A stretch of 64,000 bases of DNA from Robiginitalea biformata HTCC2501. GTDB taxonomy: Bacteria > Bacteroidota > Bacteroidia > Flavobacteriales > Flavobacteriaceae. The stretch covers positions 2,520,501 to 2,584,500 of the forward strand of contig NC_013222.1 of the NCBI RefSeq assembly GCF_000024125.1, in the 5' to 3' direction. Below, piece by piece: positions 44,543 through 53,563 of this stretch. Under the pieces are notes generated by a model, which saw only the letters and a program-made list of their open reading frames with translations, made no database searches and was not told where the DNA came from. How positions within the stretch are numbered: the stretch's first letter is position 1; the number at the start of each line of letters is the position of its first letter. The position numbers and the translations under genes were made by a program.

Positions 44543-46538
44543 CCGTAGGGTTTATCCCGGGTCTATCCGCGGTTGGTTTGGTTGCCACCCGGTTATCCGG
44601 GCCAGGTTTTTGCGGCCTGATGGCCTCAAAGTCCGGCGTAAAGTCGATAAATTGACCGCCATATCGCGTGGGTTTGGCGCCGGTCTCCCCCGGTTCCTCC
44701 GCCTCTGTTGCGGCAGGGGGCTGATGGTCGCAATCGGCCTTCCGGCCAGTCCGTGGAGAAGCATCCCCTAATTTTTCAGTCAACTGCCGGATGGCTTCCC
44801 GGACGGCTTTCCGGACTTCGGGTTCCGGGTCATCGGCCAGGGAGTTTAAATACGCCAGCTCCTTTTCTTCTCCCACTTCGGGAATGGCGGCAAGCAGGAT
44901 CAGCTTGGATTCCGCATCGCAATGGTTGTAGAATTCCCGGACGATAGAAAATGTATCCCCAGGGTCTCCCTCCCGCGGGGCCGCCTGGAAATACTCCAGG
45001 TTGTCCGGGGCAGCATCCGGCTCTCCGTCCAGTTCAAACGCGGGCTGTCGGAAGTCATCCCGATTGCCTGGAGCCGGTTCTTCCGGGGCCTCCTCGAGGA
45101 TTTCGGCCGTTACGGGCAGGTTTCGGAAGGGTTGAATGTCCCGGGGTGCCGGCGGGGCTGATTCGGTTACCATGGGCAAAAATTCAGGTACGGGATTTTC
45201 CGCCGGGGACTCCGAGATGTATTCGTTGAGGATGGCATCCAATTCCTGCAACAGGCAGATATCGAACAGCGCCAGATCCTCATCCGTGATTTCCTCTTCG
45301 TGTGTCTCCTCGACGTCAATAGTGATTTCCTCCGCCCCGGCAACTTCCAATTCGTAAAAATTTCCGTCCTCATCACCAACCACCTGTTCATCGCGCACTT
45401 CCAGTTCGTCAGCCCGGGAGGTCGTTTCCGGCTGCGGGGTGGGCGCAACCATTTCTTCCACAGGCGCTTCCAGATTGGCCTGGGGAAGTACCGAATCGGG
45501 CACCAGTCGGTTCAGGACACTGCGGGCTTTGGAACGCACGATGAAATTGGTATCCGATTGGGCCTGCTGCTGCAGGAAGTCGCAATCCCCGGGGTTGCCA
45601 ATGGTTTCCAGGGTGTTTAATATGGACAACTTCACGGCCTCCCCGGACTTTTTGAACAAGGCCTTCAGGGGGGCGCGGGCCGACTCGAAATGAAACTCCC
45701 GGATGCATTCAATAGCCGCGACCTTTACGCTCTGGTCGCGGTGCCGAAGCAATTGCAGGATGGCGGCTTCCGCCTCGTTCTGACGAAAATGCCGGATCAA
45801 TCGCAGGGAAAACAACACCACGTGCTTGTTTTCGGATACGAGCCAGTCGCCAAATCGCGGCGGTTGGTAGTCCTCCCGATGCTGAAGGATCTCCAGCAAC
45901 TTGAGTTGCTGCCATTCCGAAATGCCGTACCGGGTGGTATCCAGGAAATAGGCCATTCCCTCTTTCCGGAGCGTGACGGTGGCCAACTCGGCCTGTTTGC
46001 GGATTACCCCCCTCCGGTCGTTGATAAACTTCCTGATAAAGCCGTACGCCTGGGTCACCCGCATTTCCGTGAGTTGGCGTATCCCCCGGGAAACGCGCTC
46101 CCATCGCCAGCTATTGAGCATTTGGTAGGCATCCTGGTCCAGGCCCAGGTCCTGGTAGAGCCGGAACAGCCGGTCGCGGGCATCTCCGGAGACATCCAAC
46201 CGCAAGTCCATCAGGACTTCCGTGAGCACCCGGCGGTTTTTCGGGGTTTTGAGCATCTCCCGTATTTCCAGTTTCATCCGGATATACGTTTCCCGAAGCT
46301 CCGTGTCGTTTTCCTGTTCAAAAAACAGGAAGTTGCTGATCATTGGGGCCAGTTCGCGTTTTTTCTCCAGATTGGATCGTTCCCGGCGGGTATTCCGGTT
46401 GCGCAGCCAGAAAATCAGCAAAAAATACAGAAACCCCAGCCCGCCGAAAAGCAAACCGAGGTCCCAGAGTAAATCCGTATGGATTTCAGGGGCTTCCAGC
46501 AATCGCAGGGGGTAATATGTAATAGACAGGTTTATCAA
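44535..46538 (-). CDS. Membrane-anchored HEAT-repeat protein
   Basis: The 667-residue protein has one N-terminal membrane helix (LLFGGLGFLYFLLIFWL, about 26-42), then helical HEAT-like repeats at 100-340 (QSVKVAAIECIREFHFESA, VKLSILNTLETIGNPGDCDF). An acidic low-complexity linker (EEITIDVEETHEEEITDEDL) follows, and another HEAT-like pair near 560-620. The orientation puts the repeats in the cytoplasm. It lies between the lone receiver and the synthase, so it may connect signal to enzyme. The start seems to be TTG, overlapping the receiver stop as TTGA. Confidence 0.85.
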   Translation of the reverse strand: MINLSITYYPLRLLEAPEIHTDLLWDLGLLFGGLGFLYFLLIFWLRNRNTRRERSNLEKKRELAPMISNFLFFEQENDTELRETYIRMKLEIREMLKTPKNRRVLTEVLMDLRLDVSGDARDRLFRLYQDLGLDQDAYQMLNSWRWERVSRGIRQLTEMRVTQAYGFIRKFINDRRGVIRKQAELATVTLRKEGMAYFLDTTRYGISEWQQLKLLEILQHREDYQPPRFGDWLVSENKHVVLFSLRLIRHFRQNEAEAAILQLLRHRDQSVKVAAIECIREFHFESARAPLKALFKKSGEAVKLSILNTLETIGNPGDCDFLQQQAQSDTNFIVRSKARSVLNRLVPDSVLPQANLEAPVEEMVAPTPQPETTSRADELEVRDEQVVGDEDGNFYELEVAGAEEITIDVEETHEEEITDEDLALFDICLLQELDAILNEYISESPAENPVPEFLPMVTESAPPAPRDIQPFRNLPVTAEILEEAPEEPAPGNRDDFRQPAFELDGEPDAAPDNLEYFQAAPREGDPGDTFSIVREFYNHCDAESKLILLAAIPEVGEEKELAYLNSLADDPEPEVRKAVREAIRQLTEKLGDASPRTGRKADCDHQPPAATEAEEPGETGAKPTRYGGQFIDFTPDFEAIRPQKPGPDNRVATKPTADRPGINPTDE

Positions 46539-46912
46539 TACGCCCGTTGTCTCAGTAATTTTCCTACCCGCACAAGGAGTTCGGACGGGCTGACCGGCTT
46601 GGACACAAAGTCATCCGCCCCCATTTCAAAGGCATTCAGGACGTTTGATTCATTCCCGGCCGTGGACATAATGATTACGGGGGTCGAATCCTCGAGCTCA
46701 TTGCGCAGGAATTCCACCAGCTCAATCCCCGAAAAATAAGGCATCATGATATCGCTGATAATGATATCCGCCTTTTGGCTTTCCAGATACTCCTTAACCT
46801 GCCGTCCGTCGCGGGCATGCGATACAGCGTACCCCCCCTTTTCCAGTCGGAATTTGAGCAGGGAAGCCAGCATTTCGTCGTCTTCTGCAAGTAATATTTT
46901 CTTTTCAGCCAT
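46535..46912 (-). CDS. Stand-alone response regulator receiver
   Basis: The 125-residue CheY-like receiver has the acidic pair D11/D12 (LLAEDDE), the phosphorylated D54 in IIISDIMMP, and K105 in FVSKPVS. There is no output domain, so it must act by protein contact. It follows a hybrid kinase with Hpt (eight-base overlap) and precedes the HEAT gene (four-base overlap), so it is the likely end of that phosphorelay and may bind the HEAT protein or the synthase. Confidence 0.93.
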   Translation of the reverse strand: MAEKKILLAEDDEMLASLLKFRLEKGGYAVSHARDGRQVKEYLESQKADIIISDIMMPYFSGIELVEFLRNELEDSTPVIIMSTAGNESNVLNAFEMGADDFVSKPVSPSELLVRVGKLLRQRAY

Positions 46913-48635
46913 GACCCTGATCTTTTTTCAATTTTTCCACCTCCCGCTCCAACTGGGCTTCTAACCGGGGAAAATCCTCAGCGAGCTCGTCGAATCGTTG
47001 TCCGATTTCCCCCAGGCCCGTCTCTTCCTTGCTTAGCTGATGTATGGCCTCCACATGTTCCAGCCAGTATCCGGCACGGACCATCCGCAGGCCTGACTTT
47101 ACCTTGTGTGCCGCAGCGGTGATTTGCGCATAGTCGGCAGTAGGGAGGTGCAACCGGATTTTCCCGATGAATTCCAGCAGGTTATTTTTGAGCAAGCCAA
47201 TCAATTGCTCCAGGACGTCCATATCCCCTGAGCATTCCGCCCATAGTGCCTGTACATCAATCTTCCCCAGTTTTTCGGGGCGCGAATGGGCTTCGTTTGG
47301 GACAACCCTTCCATTTTGGAGGTAAAACTCAAGCCTCCCGAAAAGCTCGGCAGGGACATAGGGTTTTAAAAGGACATCGTCGATACCGCTTGCCTTCCGC
47401 CGTTCTTCGTCCCGGGCGGTGAAATCGGCGGTTACCGCGATGATTGGGATATTCTGCAAACCCGGCTCGGAGTGATTGCGGATTTGCCGGCTCAATTCAA
47501 AACCGTTTGCCTGCGGCAGGTGCAGGTCCATCAGGATCAGGTCTACCGGGTTCTTCTGAAGTAAGGCCATGCCGTAGGCAGCCTGTTCTGCCCGGTAAAC
47601 GTGGCACCCCCAGCTTTTCAGCCGGGTCTCAAGCAGTTTCATATTCAGGGGGTTGTCTTCAAACACCAAAATGCGCTTCCCTTCCAAACGCTTTTCATCC
47701 GGCGATTCAGGCTCCTGCAGGGTGCCCGGTTCCGGGGAGGTGGTTCCCAGGGTGTACGGCAGGCGGAAACTAAAGCGCGATCCGCTTCCCGGCTCGCTTT
47801 CCGCCCATATGGCGCCCCCCTGCCGCTCGATGATTTTTTTTACGATACTGAGCCCCAGTCCTGTGCCGATTCCCTGGGTCTCCCCGGTTTGCCCCCCCTG
47901 GTGAAAAGGGTTAAATATCAGGCCGAGGTCTGAGGGCTGAATCCCGGGACCGGTGTCTTCGACTTCCCCGTGGAGCGTACAGGTCCGTTTGCGCCATTCG
48001 CAGCGCATCCGCAGGGTGATGTGACCGGAGGCCGTAAATTTGATGGCATTTCCGAGTAGATTCATCAGTATCTGCGACAATTTGGAAGGATCCCCCAGCA
48101 ACAGGTCGGGCAGGTCCCGGGCAATTTCCGTTCGAAAGGCCACATTGTCGCGCACTATCAGGGTTTTGCAGAGGTACCCCACCTCCCCGAGCACCTGCTT
48201 CGGGTTAAACGGAATGCTGGTCGCTTTCCAGGTACCCGATTCGATAGTTGAAAATTCCCTGAGTTCATTGACGATTTCCAGCAATCCGTGGGCTGCCGAC
48301 CGGATAGCGCCGACGTATTCCGCTTCCCGTTCCCCCAGCGGGCTTTCGGAAAGCAGGTCGGTAAATCCGATGATCCCGCTAAGGGGCGTACGGATTTCAT
48401 GGCTGACGGTTGCAATCAGCATTTGGGAGTCCCTGGAGGCCTCGGGCAATTCGGCTGACGCCTCCTCCCCGGCCCCCGGATCCCAGATTTTGTCTTCCAA
48501 TTGCCTGCAAAATGCTTCAAAACGACTTTTGAGGGTTTTGGCTTCCCCGATGCTCATCTGGTCAAAAGAAAAACCATCAATGGCAGATCGCAATTCGGCT
48601 ATTTGCTGCAGGAGGCCTTGAGAACTTGTGGGCAT
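46905..48635 (-). CDS. Cytoplasmic hybrid histidine kinase with receiver and Hpt domains
   Basis: The 576-residue protein has a short N-terminal coil (1-65), a dimerisation domain with H79 (TVSHEIRTPLSG), an ATPase domain (N box near 192-197, DTGPG at 228, GTGLGLSIV at 258), a receiver with D370 (LILMDLHLP) and an Hpt domain with H510 (AAHKVKSGLRM). There is no membrane helix or PAS domain, so it senses internally or through a partner. The chain H79, D370, H510, then D54 of the next gene is a complete phosphorelay as in BarA or ArcB. It is first in the six-gene run. Confidence 0.94.
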   Translation of the reverse strand: MPTSSQGLLQQIAELRSAIDGFSFDQMSIGEAKTLKSRFEAFCRQLEDKIWDPGAGEEASAELPEASRDSQMLIATVSHEIRTPLSGIIGFTDLLSESPLGEREAEYVGAIRSAAHGLLEIVNELREFSTIESGTWKATSIPFNPKQVLGEVGYLCKTLIVRDNVAFRTEIARDLPDLLLGDPSKLSQILMNLLGNAIKFTASGHITLRMRCEWRKRTCTLHGEVEDTGPGIQPSDLGLIFNPFHQGGQTGETQGIGTGLGLSIVKKIIERQGGAIWAESEPGSGSRFSFRLPYTLGTTSPEPGTLQEPESPDEKRLEGKRILVFEDNPLNMKLLETRLKSWGCHVYRAEQAAYGMALLQKNPVDLILMDLHLPQANGFELSRQIRNHSEPGLQNIPIIAVTADFTARDEERRKASGIDDVLLKPYVPAELFGRLEFYLQNGRVVPNEAHSRPEKLGKIDVQALWAECSGDMDVLEQLIGLLKNNLLEFIGKIRLHLPTADYAQITAAAHKVKSGLRMVRAGYWLEHVEAIHQLSKEETGLGEIGQRFDELAEDFPRLEAQLEREVEKLKKDQGHG

Positions 48636-48774
48636 GGGATTGGTTTATCCGGTTGGTATTATCGGTGAACTACGTAAAAATCCGCAAATGCCTTAGGGCC
48701 TACAATTAAATGTTCCCTATATTGCCCAGCGTGTTGTCAAACCCCTTTATTTGTTGGTAAAACCCTATTTTAAT

Positions 48775-50067
48775 ATGAAGATTTTACGTTTTATCCCCTT
48801 CTTCCTGTTGATCCTTGCCTGCGGCGAATCCGAAAAGCCGGCCGAAACCTCCCTGGAGGAAAAAGCCCGTGCCATACACGATGCGGTCATCACCATCGAT
48901 ACCCACGACGATATCAATGTCCGTAATTTCACCGACAGCATCAATTACACGCAGCGCCTCGAAAGCCAGATAAACCTGCCGAAAATGGAAGAGGGCGGCC
49001 TGGATGTGGCCTGGTTCATTGTCTATACCGGACAGGATACCCTGACAACGGAGGGTTATGCCGCAGCGGCTGAAAATGCGATGTCAAAATTCGAGGCCAT
49101 CCACCGGCTCTGCGAAGAGATCGCCCCGGACCAAATCGGGTTGGCCACAACGGCCGGGGAGGTTCGTGAAATTCACGAATCGGGTCGGAAAGTTGCCATG
49201 ATCGGGGTTGAGAACGCCTACCCCATGGGTACGGATCTGGGCAATTTTGAACGCTACTACGAGATGGGGGCCCGGTATGTTTCCCTCTCCCACAACGGCC
49301 ACAGCCAATTCTCGGATTCAAATACCGGGGAAGCCGACGGAGTTTGGCTCCACAATGGTTTAAGCGACCTGGGCAAAGAGGCTGTAAAAGAGATGAATAG
49401 ACTTGGGATTATGATTGATATTTCCCATCCCTCCAAAGCGGCCTCCCTGCAGATGCTTGAATTGTCAAAGGCCCCGCTGATCGCCTCGCATTCTTCGGCC
49501 AGGGCGCTTTGCGACCACAGCCGGAACCTGGATGACGAGCAACTCAGAAAATTGCAGGAAAATGGCGGGGTGGTGCAGACCGTGGCTTTTGCTAGCTATC
49601 TGGATGCCGATAAGAGCGCGGCGCGAACAGAATACCTCAGGGGCCTGCAACGGCAGGTAGCGGATTCCCTGGGCCTCGAATGGTACGACCGCTCCCAGTT
49701 CCGCAAACTGACAGAGGAGCAGCGCAATGCCTTTTTCGGCTATTATTCCCGTGTGCGCAACCTGGCCGACAGCATTGCCGCCACCCAACCGGATGCTCCG
49801 CCAGCCGTGAATGTATCGGATTTTGTGGATCACATCGACTATATGGTAGACCTGATCGGGATTGACCATGTGGGGATCAGTTCGGATTTTGACGGGGGCG
49901 GCGGGATCGAAGGCTGGTCGGATGCCTCCGAAACCTTCAATGTTACCCTCGAACTCGTAAAGCGGGGGTATACCGAGGAAGAAATTCGCAAACTCTGGGG
50001 GGGCAATTTGCTACGGGTCATGGAAGAAGTCCGGGCCGTAGCGGAAAACTGGGATCAGGAAGACTGA
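48775..50067 (+). CDS. Membrane dipeptidase (peptidase M19), lipoprotein
   Basis: The 430-residue protein from the ATG at 48775 has a lipoprotein signal (LLILACGES). The M19 metal site is visible: ITIDTHDD near 50 (His-x-Asp), MIGVENAYPMG (bridging Glu), YVSLSHNGHSQFSD and IDISHPSKAASLQML, and LIASHSSARALCDHSRN. These zinc enzymes hydrolyse dipeptides including D-amino-acid ones. HVGISSDFDGGGG near the C-terminus is also typical. It probably faces the periplasm. Its stop overlaps the convergent thioesterase gene by 13 bases. Confidence 0.94.
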   Translation: MKILRFIPFFLLILACGESEKPAETSLEEKARAIHDAVITIDTHDDINVRNFTDSINYTQRLESQINLPKMEEGGLDVAWFIVYTGQDTLTTEGYAAAAENAMSKFEAIHRLCEEIAPDQIGLATTAGEVREIHESGRKVAMIGVENAYPMGTDLGNFERYYEMGARYVSLSHNGHSQFSDSNTGEADGVWLHNGLSDLGKEAVKEMNRLGIMIDISHPSKAASLQMLELSKAPLIASHSSARALCDHSRNLDDEQLRKLQENGGVVQTVAFASYLDADKSAARTEYLRGLQRQVADSLGLEWYDRSQFRKLTEEQRNAFFGYYSRVRNLADSIAATQPDAPPAVNVSDFVDHIDYMVDLIGIDHVGISSDFDGGGGIEGWSDASETFNVTLELVKRGYTEEEIRKLWGGNLLRVMEEVRAVAENWDQED

Positions 50068-50459
50068 TGCTCCCGGGCCAGGCGATCCTTGACGTATTCC
50101 ACCTTGGTTTTGCCGTGAGGGAGGGGCTTCCCGTTTTCGTCCAGATTGACGACTATTAACTGGTCGACCGTCACAATCGTCTCGTGGTTCATCTTGTTCC
50201 TGGCCTCGCAACGCAGGGTCAGGGAGGATTGCCCGAATTTGACCACCTCGATGCCTATTTCGACGATGTCACCGGATTCGGCCGTACACATGAAGTTGAT
50301 CTCGGACATGAATTTGGTGACGACTTTCTTGTTTTCCAGCTGGATAATGCTGTAAAGGATGGCCTCTTCGTCGATCCAGGAAAGCAAGCGCCCCCCGAAC
50401 AACGTGCCGTTGGCATTTAAATCACCGGGTTTCACCCATTTTCTCGTATGGAATCGCAT
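50055..50459 (-). CDS. Acyl-CoA thioesterase, hotdog fold (YciA-like)
   Basis: The 134-residue protein has DLNANGTLFGGRLLSWIDEEA, the family motif with the catalytic Asp and the GG turn, and MSEINFMCTAESGDIVEIGI. These match the YciA/acyl-CoA hydrolase group, which releases free acids from CoA esters. An exact -7 element lies 20 bases upstream. Cytoplasmic. Confidence 0.92.
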   Translation of the reverse strand: MRFHTRKWVKPGDLNANGTLFGGRLLSWIDEEAILYSIIQLENKKVVTKFMSEINFMCTAESGDIVEIGIEVVKFGQSSLTLRCEARNKMNHETIVTVDQLIVVNLDENGKPLPHGKTKVEYVKDRLAREHQSS

Positions 50460-50478
50460 TGCTGAACTGTATTTACTA

Positions 50479-50486
50479 CAAAGATA
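50479..50486 (-). promoter_or_regulatory. -7 promoter element of the thioesterase gene
   Basis: Minus-strand TATCTTTG is an exact TAnnTTTG match, giving a leader of roughly 15 bases. No TTG at the -33 distance. Confidence 0.5.
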
Positions 50487-50614
50487 TTTGAAGCCTGTAC
50501 GGAGCCGTGTTGCGTTTTTGTTAATTCTGGGCAGAATTCAGGAATCACAAAATTTGTTAATCTCAAAATAAATTTTTCATAATTCCGATGGCTGAACGCT
50601 AAGGAGTTGGTACT

Positions 50615-50704
50615 TTGGAGGACACCAAAACTGAACGAGCTGTGTATACACTGGTCAAAATTGCCATTTCCCTGGCCCTTTCAATCCTTTCCTGGGTGAT
50701 CTGA
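50615..50704 (+). CDS. Possible 29-residue membrane microprotein
   Basis: From TTG at 50615 the frame reads MEDTKTERAVYTLVKIAIS, then continues hydrophobic to the end (LALSILSWVI). AAGGAG lies eight bases before the start, a rare strong ribosome site for this group. It overlaps the 3' end of the aldehyde dehydrogenase gene on the other strand by 24 bases. TACTTTG at 50611 could instead be a promoter. Coding status is doubtful. Confidence 0.25.
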   Translation: MEDTKTERAVYTLVKIAISLALSILSWVI

Positions 50705-52078
50705 CCCCGTTGATGCGACGATATAAACGGTCTTCGCATTCACGAATTCCCGAATGCCCAGGGCCGAGAGTTCCCTTCCGTAACCGGATGCTTTGACACC
50801 CCCAAAAGGCAACCTGGGATCGCTTTTGACCAATTCATTGATAAATACCGCACCTTCTTCAATTTCGGGCACAAGGCGTTCCGCCCGCGCCGTATCCCGC
50901 GTAAAGAGCGAAACCCCCAAGCCGTATTGTGAATTCCCCAATAGGTCCAGGGCTTCGTCTTCGTCATCAAATTCCGTAACTGCGAGCAAAGGCCCGAATG
51001 TCTCCTGGTCAAAGGCCGGCATCCCCGGCTGTACGCCGGTCAGGATGGTGGGCTCAAAAAAGGCTCCGTCCCGCTTGCCGCCACAGGCCGTATGGGCCCC
51101 CTTGTTCACACTTTCCTGATATTGCGCCTCCAGATCCCGGGCCAGATCTTCCCGGGCCAGCACGCCGATGTACGTGTCGGGATCCTCCGGATCCCCGGAC
51201 TTCAGGGCTTTTACCCGGTCCACAAGGGCTGCAACAAAGCCGTCCGCGATCTTCCGATGGACGAGCAGCCGTTTCCCGGCGATGCAGCTCTGGCCCGTGT
51301 TTTGGAAACGCGCCTGGATACAGGTTTCAAGGGCGGCATCCAGGTCTGCGTCGTCAAAAACCACCAGGGCATTATTCCCTCCCAGTTCCAGGAGGGACTT
51401 CTTGATCCGGGAGCCGGCCGCCCGGGCCACTGCACTGCCTGCTCCCCCACTCCCCGTAAGGCTGACCGCCTTGACGGCGGGATGGTCCAGGAGGGCTTCC
51501 ACCTGGTCACTTCCGATTTTCAGATGGCGGAAGACCCCTTCGGGATACCCGGCCTCCCGGAATACGGATTCTATGGCTTCCCCGCATAACCAGACGTTGG
51601 ACGCGTGCTTCAACAGTGCGGTATTGCCCGCAGTGAGGGTCGGGGCGGCAAACCGGAAAACCTGCCAGAAAGGGTAATTCCAGGGCATTACCGCCAAGAC
51701 AGTCCCCAGAGGGTCGTAGCGTACATAACTGCGGTCCGCATCGGTTTCGATAAGCGTGCGCGCCAACTGGGACGGGGCTTCCCCGGCGTAGTACCTGCAC
51801 ACCCAGGCGCATTTTTCTATCTCCGCAAGGGATTGCGTTATGGGTTTGCCCATTTCGGCCGTGATGGTTTGCGCCAGTTCCGATTTCCTGCTGAGCAGGA
51901 CTTCAGAGGCGCGTTCCAGCAGGCCGCACCGTTCTGCTACCGGCACCTTGCGCCATGCCAGAAATGCTTTGTGGGCGCGTGCCGCCGATACGGCTACCTC
52001 TTCCACCGATAGTGGCCGGAAGCTCTGAATGACCTCCCCGGAATAGGGATTGACGGAATGGACTGTTTCATTGCTCAT
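50681..52078 (-). CDS. NAD(P)-dependent aldehyde dehydrogenase (succinate-semialdehyde type)
   Basis: The 465-residue protein has PLGTVLAVMPWNYPFWQVFR, LELGGNNALVVFDDADLDAA with the general-base Glu, and FQNTGQSCIAGKRLLVH with the nucleophilic Cys. RLPFGGVKASGYGRELSALGI closes the domain. The length and these blocks match succinate-semialdehyde dehydrogenases such as GabD/YneI. The start at 52078 (MSNETVHSVNP) fits the family; the longer frame to 52282 does not. Substrate not certain. Confidence 0.92.
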   Translation of the reverse strand: MSNETVHSVNPYSGEVIQSFRPLSVEEVAVSAARAHKAFLAWRKVPVAERCGLLERASEVLLSRKSELAQTITAEMGKPITQSLAEIEKCAWVCRYYAGEAPSQLARTLIETDADRSYVRYDPLGTVLAVMPWNYPFWQVFRFAAPTLTAGNTALLKHASNVWLCGEAIESVFREAGYPEGVFRHLKIGSDQVEALLDHPAVKAVSLTGSGGAGSAVARAAGSRIKKSLLELGGNNALVVFDDADLDAALETCIQARFQNTGQSCIAGKRLLVHRKIADGFVAALVDRVKALKSGDPEDPDTYIGVLAREDLARDLEAQYQESVNKGAHTACGGKRDGAFFEPTILTGVQPGMPAFDQETFGPLLAVTEFDDEDEALDLLGNSQYGLGVSLFTRDTARAERLVPEIEEGAVFINELVKSDPRLPFGGVKASGYGRELSALGIREFVNAKTVYIVASTGSDHPGKD

Positions 52079-52357
52079 TGGGTGATCTTTAATTGGGTTT
52101 ACTCCATTAGGACCCCAGACAGGCACCTTGGAAATAGCCGGTATCAAGGGCACCATTCCTCCCTGTCGGCCCATTGAAATGTACGGATGTAAAATACGGA
52201 ATCCAACCGCAGTTGCCGGTCTTTTTTGGCAGAGCTGCGCGTCCGATCCTCCGCAGGCCCCGGAATCCCTGCGAGTGTTCATAAAGCAGTTAACAGCTCG
52301 GGGAGGCCATCCGGCAGGGGCCCGGGAGAATGCCTAATTTTAAAAAAACTTCTCGTC

Positions 52358-52765
52358 ATGAGCACCCGATCGTCCGAATTAATCGGGATCCGGCCGCACA
52401 TTCCCCAGGCCGTCCTGCATCCCGAGATGACCCAAGACGAAGAATTCCAGAATGCCACATTGCGACCCGTTATCAAATTGCAGAACGACCTCCTGTTGGC
52501 CGCTTTCCGCAATTACGCGGTAAAGCACAAAGGGTATTTCTTTGAGCTGGGGCTGGAAAAAAAGCTTCACTACATAGAAAATGCCATCCAAAAGGATATC
52601 AAATTCCGAAATTCCCTGAAAGGCATGGTCATTGGGCAATTTACCCTGGAGGAATACGAGCGGTATATCACCAGTTCATCCAGCCTGAACAAGCGGATGA
52701 TGCAAATGGTTGTCGAGCGGCTCAAGGACCAGGTCCAGTTGTTGGAAACCCCCTCACTGGTTTAG
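52358..52765 (+). CDS. Conserved-looking 135-residue protein, unknown
   Basis: The protein begins MSTRSSELIGIRPHIPQAV and is mostly helical, with LRPVIKLQNDLLLAAFRNYA, LGLEKKLHYIENAIQKDIKF and MVIGQFTLEEYERYITSSS. There is no signal peptide or membrane part. Similar short proteins in flavobacteria are sometimes labelled glyoxalase, but I see no glyoxalase motif here. Its stop overlaps the convergent DUF2461 gene by 12 bases. Confidence 0.7.
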   Translation: MSTRSSELIGIRPHIPQAVLHPEMTQDEEFQNATLRPVIKLQNDLLLAAFRNYAVKHKGYFFELGLEKKLHYIENAIQKDIKFRNSLKGMVIGQFTLEEYERYITSSSSLNKRMMQMVVERLKDQVQLLETPSLV

Positions 52766-53437
52766 CAGCGATTCCCCGTTCAGATTTGTAGTCAGTATTT
52801 GGCTCATCAGGTCGAACCAGGGCCTTACAGCCAGGTAACTCGTATCCAGCTCTTTGATAAACCCCGGGGATACAACCTGCGCATCGGTGAATTCCCGGAC
52901 AAAAATAAATTGCTTGTGCCGGATCAGGTCGATGGCCTCGTGGTCCCGGCTGAAACCTTTCGGGGCCGTCTTGACGGCATCCCCCTGCAACTCGCCCCAG
53001 ATGCGCCTGAACCCGGGGTCGTTAATGCTTGCCCGAAATTCGGTTGCGTCCAGTTCCAGTTCCTTCCGTATCCGGAGCAAATCCGGGGGTCGCGGGTCCC
53101 AGAACCCCACGGCTGCGAAGGTTTCGCCCGGGCGGATCCTCAGGTAGTACCCGCCGCGCAGGTGGGCACCCGCCCGGGAAAACGAGCCTGCAAAATGCGG
53201 TTTGTAGGGAGTTTTGTCGGATGAAAAACGCACGTCCCTGTAAATTCGGAACATCTTTACCCGTTCAATTTCATCGTGCTTTCTGAGGTTATTCGCCACC
53301 TCGTCGAAAAATTGCCCTACCTGGCCCTGGATTTTCCGGAACCGGGGCTTATGGGCTTCAAACCATTCCCTGTTGTTATTCGCTTTTAATTCCCCGAGGA
53401 ATTCCAGTACCCCGGGTGTAATACCTGGTTGATCCAT
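52754..53437 (-). CDS. DUF2461-family protein
   Basis: The 227-residue protein has FLGELKANNNREWFEAHKP at the start, IYRDVRFSSDKTPYKPHF, GGYYLRIRPGETFAAVGFW and LIRHKQFIFVREF, all in the expected order for DUF2461. The family is widespread in bacteria and fungi with unknown function. Cytoplasmic, full length. Confidence 0.93.
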   Translation of the reverse strand: MDQPGITPGVLEFLGELKANNNREWFEAHKPRFRKIQGQVGQFFDEVANNLRKHDEIERVKMFRIYRDVRFSSDKTPYKPHFAGSFSRAGAHLRGGYYLRIRPGETFAAVGFWDPRPPDLLRIRKELELDATEFRASINDPGFRRIWGELQGDAVKTAPKGFSRDHEAIDLIRHKQFIFVREFTDAQVVSPGFIKELDTSYLAVRPWFDLMSQILTTNLNGESLLNQ

Positions 53438-53534
53438 ACCACAAAAGTCTTGATGCTTCGTCCGACAAAGCGCAACTGCCGGGCCGTTTTGCTAAAGTTA
53501 AGCAAATATGGCCGGGCCCGTTAATATTAATACC

Positions 53535-53542
53535 TACATTTG
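53535..53542 (+). promoter_or_regulatory. -7 promoter element of cysE
   Basis: TACATTTG followed by GG is an exact match to TAnnTTTG, 22 bases before the cysE ATG. It fixes the start at 53564, since a TTG at 53540 would lie inside the promoter. No TTG at the -33 distance. Confidence 0.55.
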
Positions 53543-53563
53543 GGAAGCATAGCGATAGGGATA

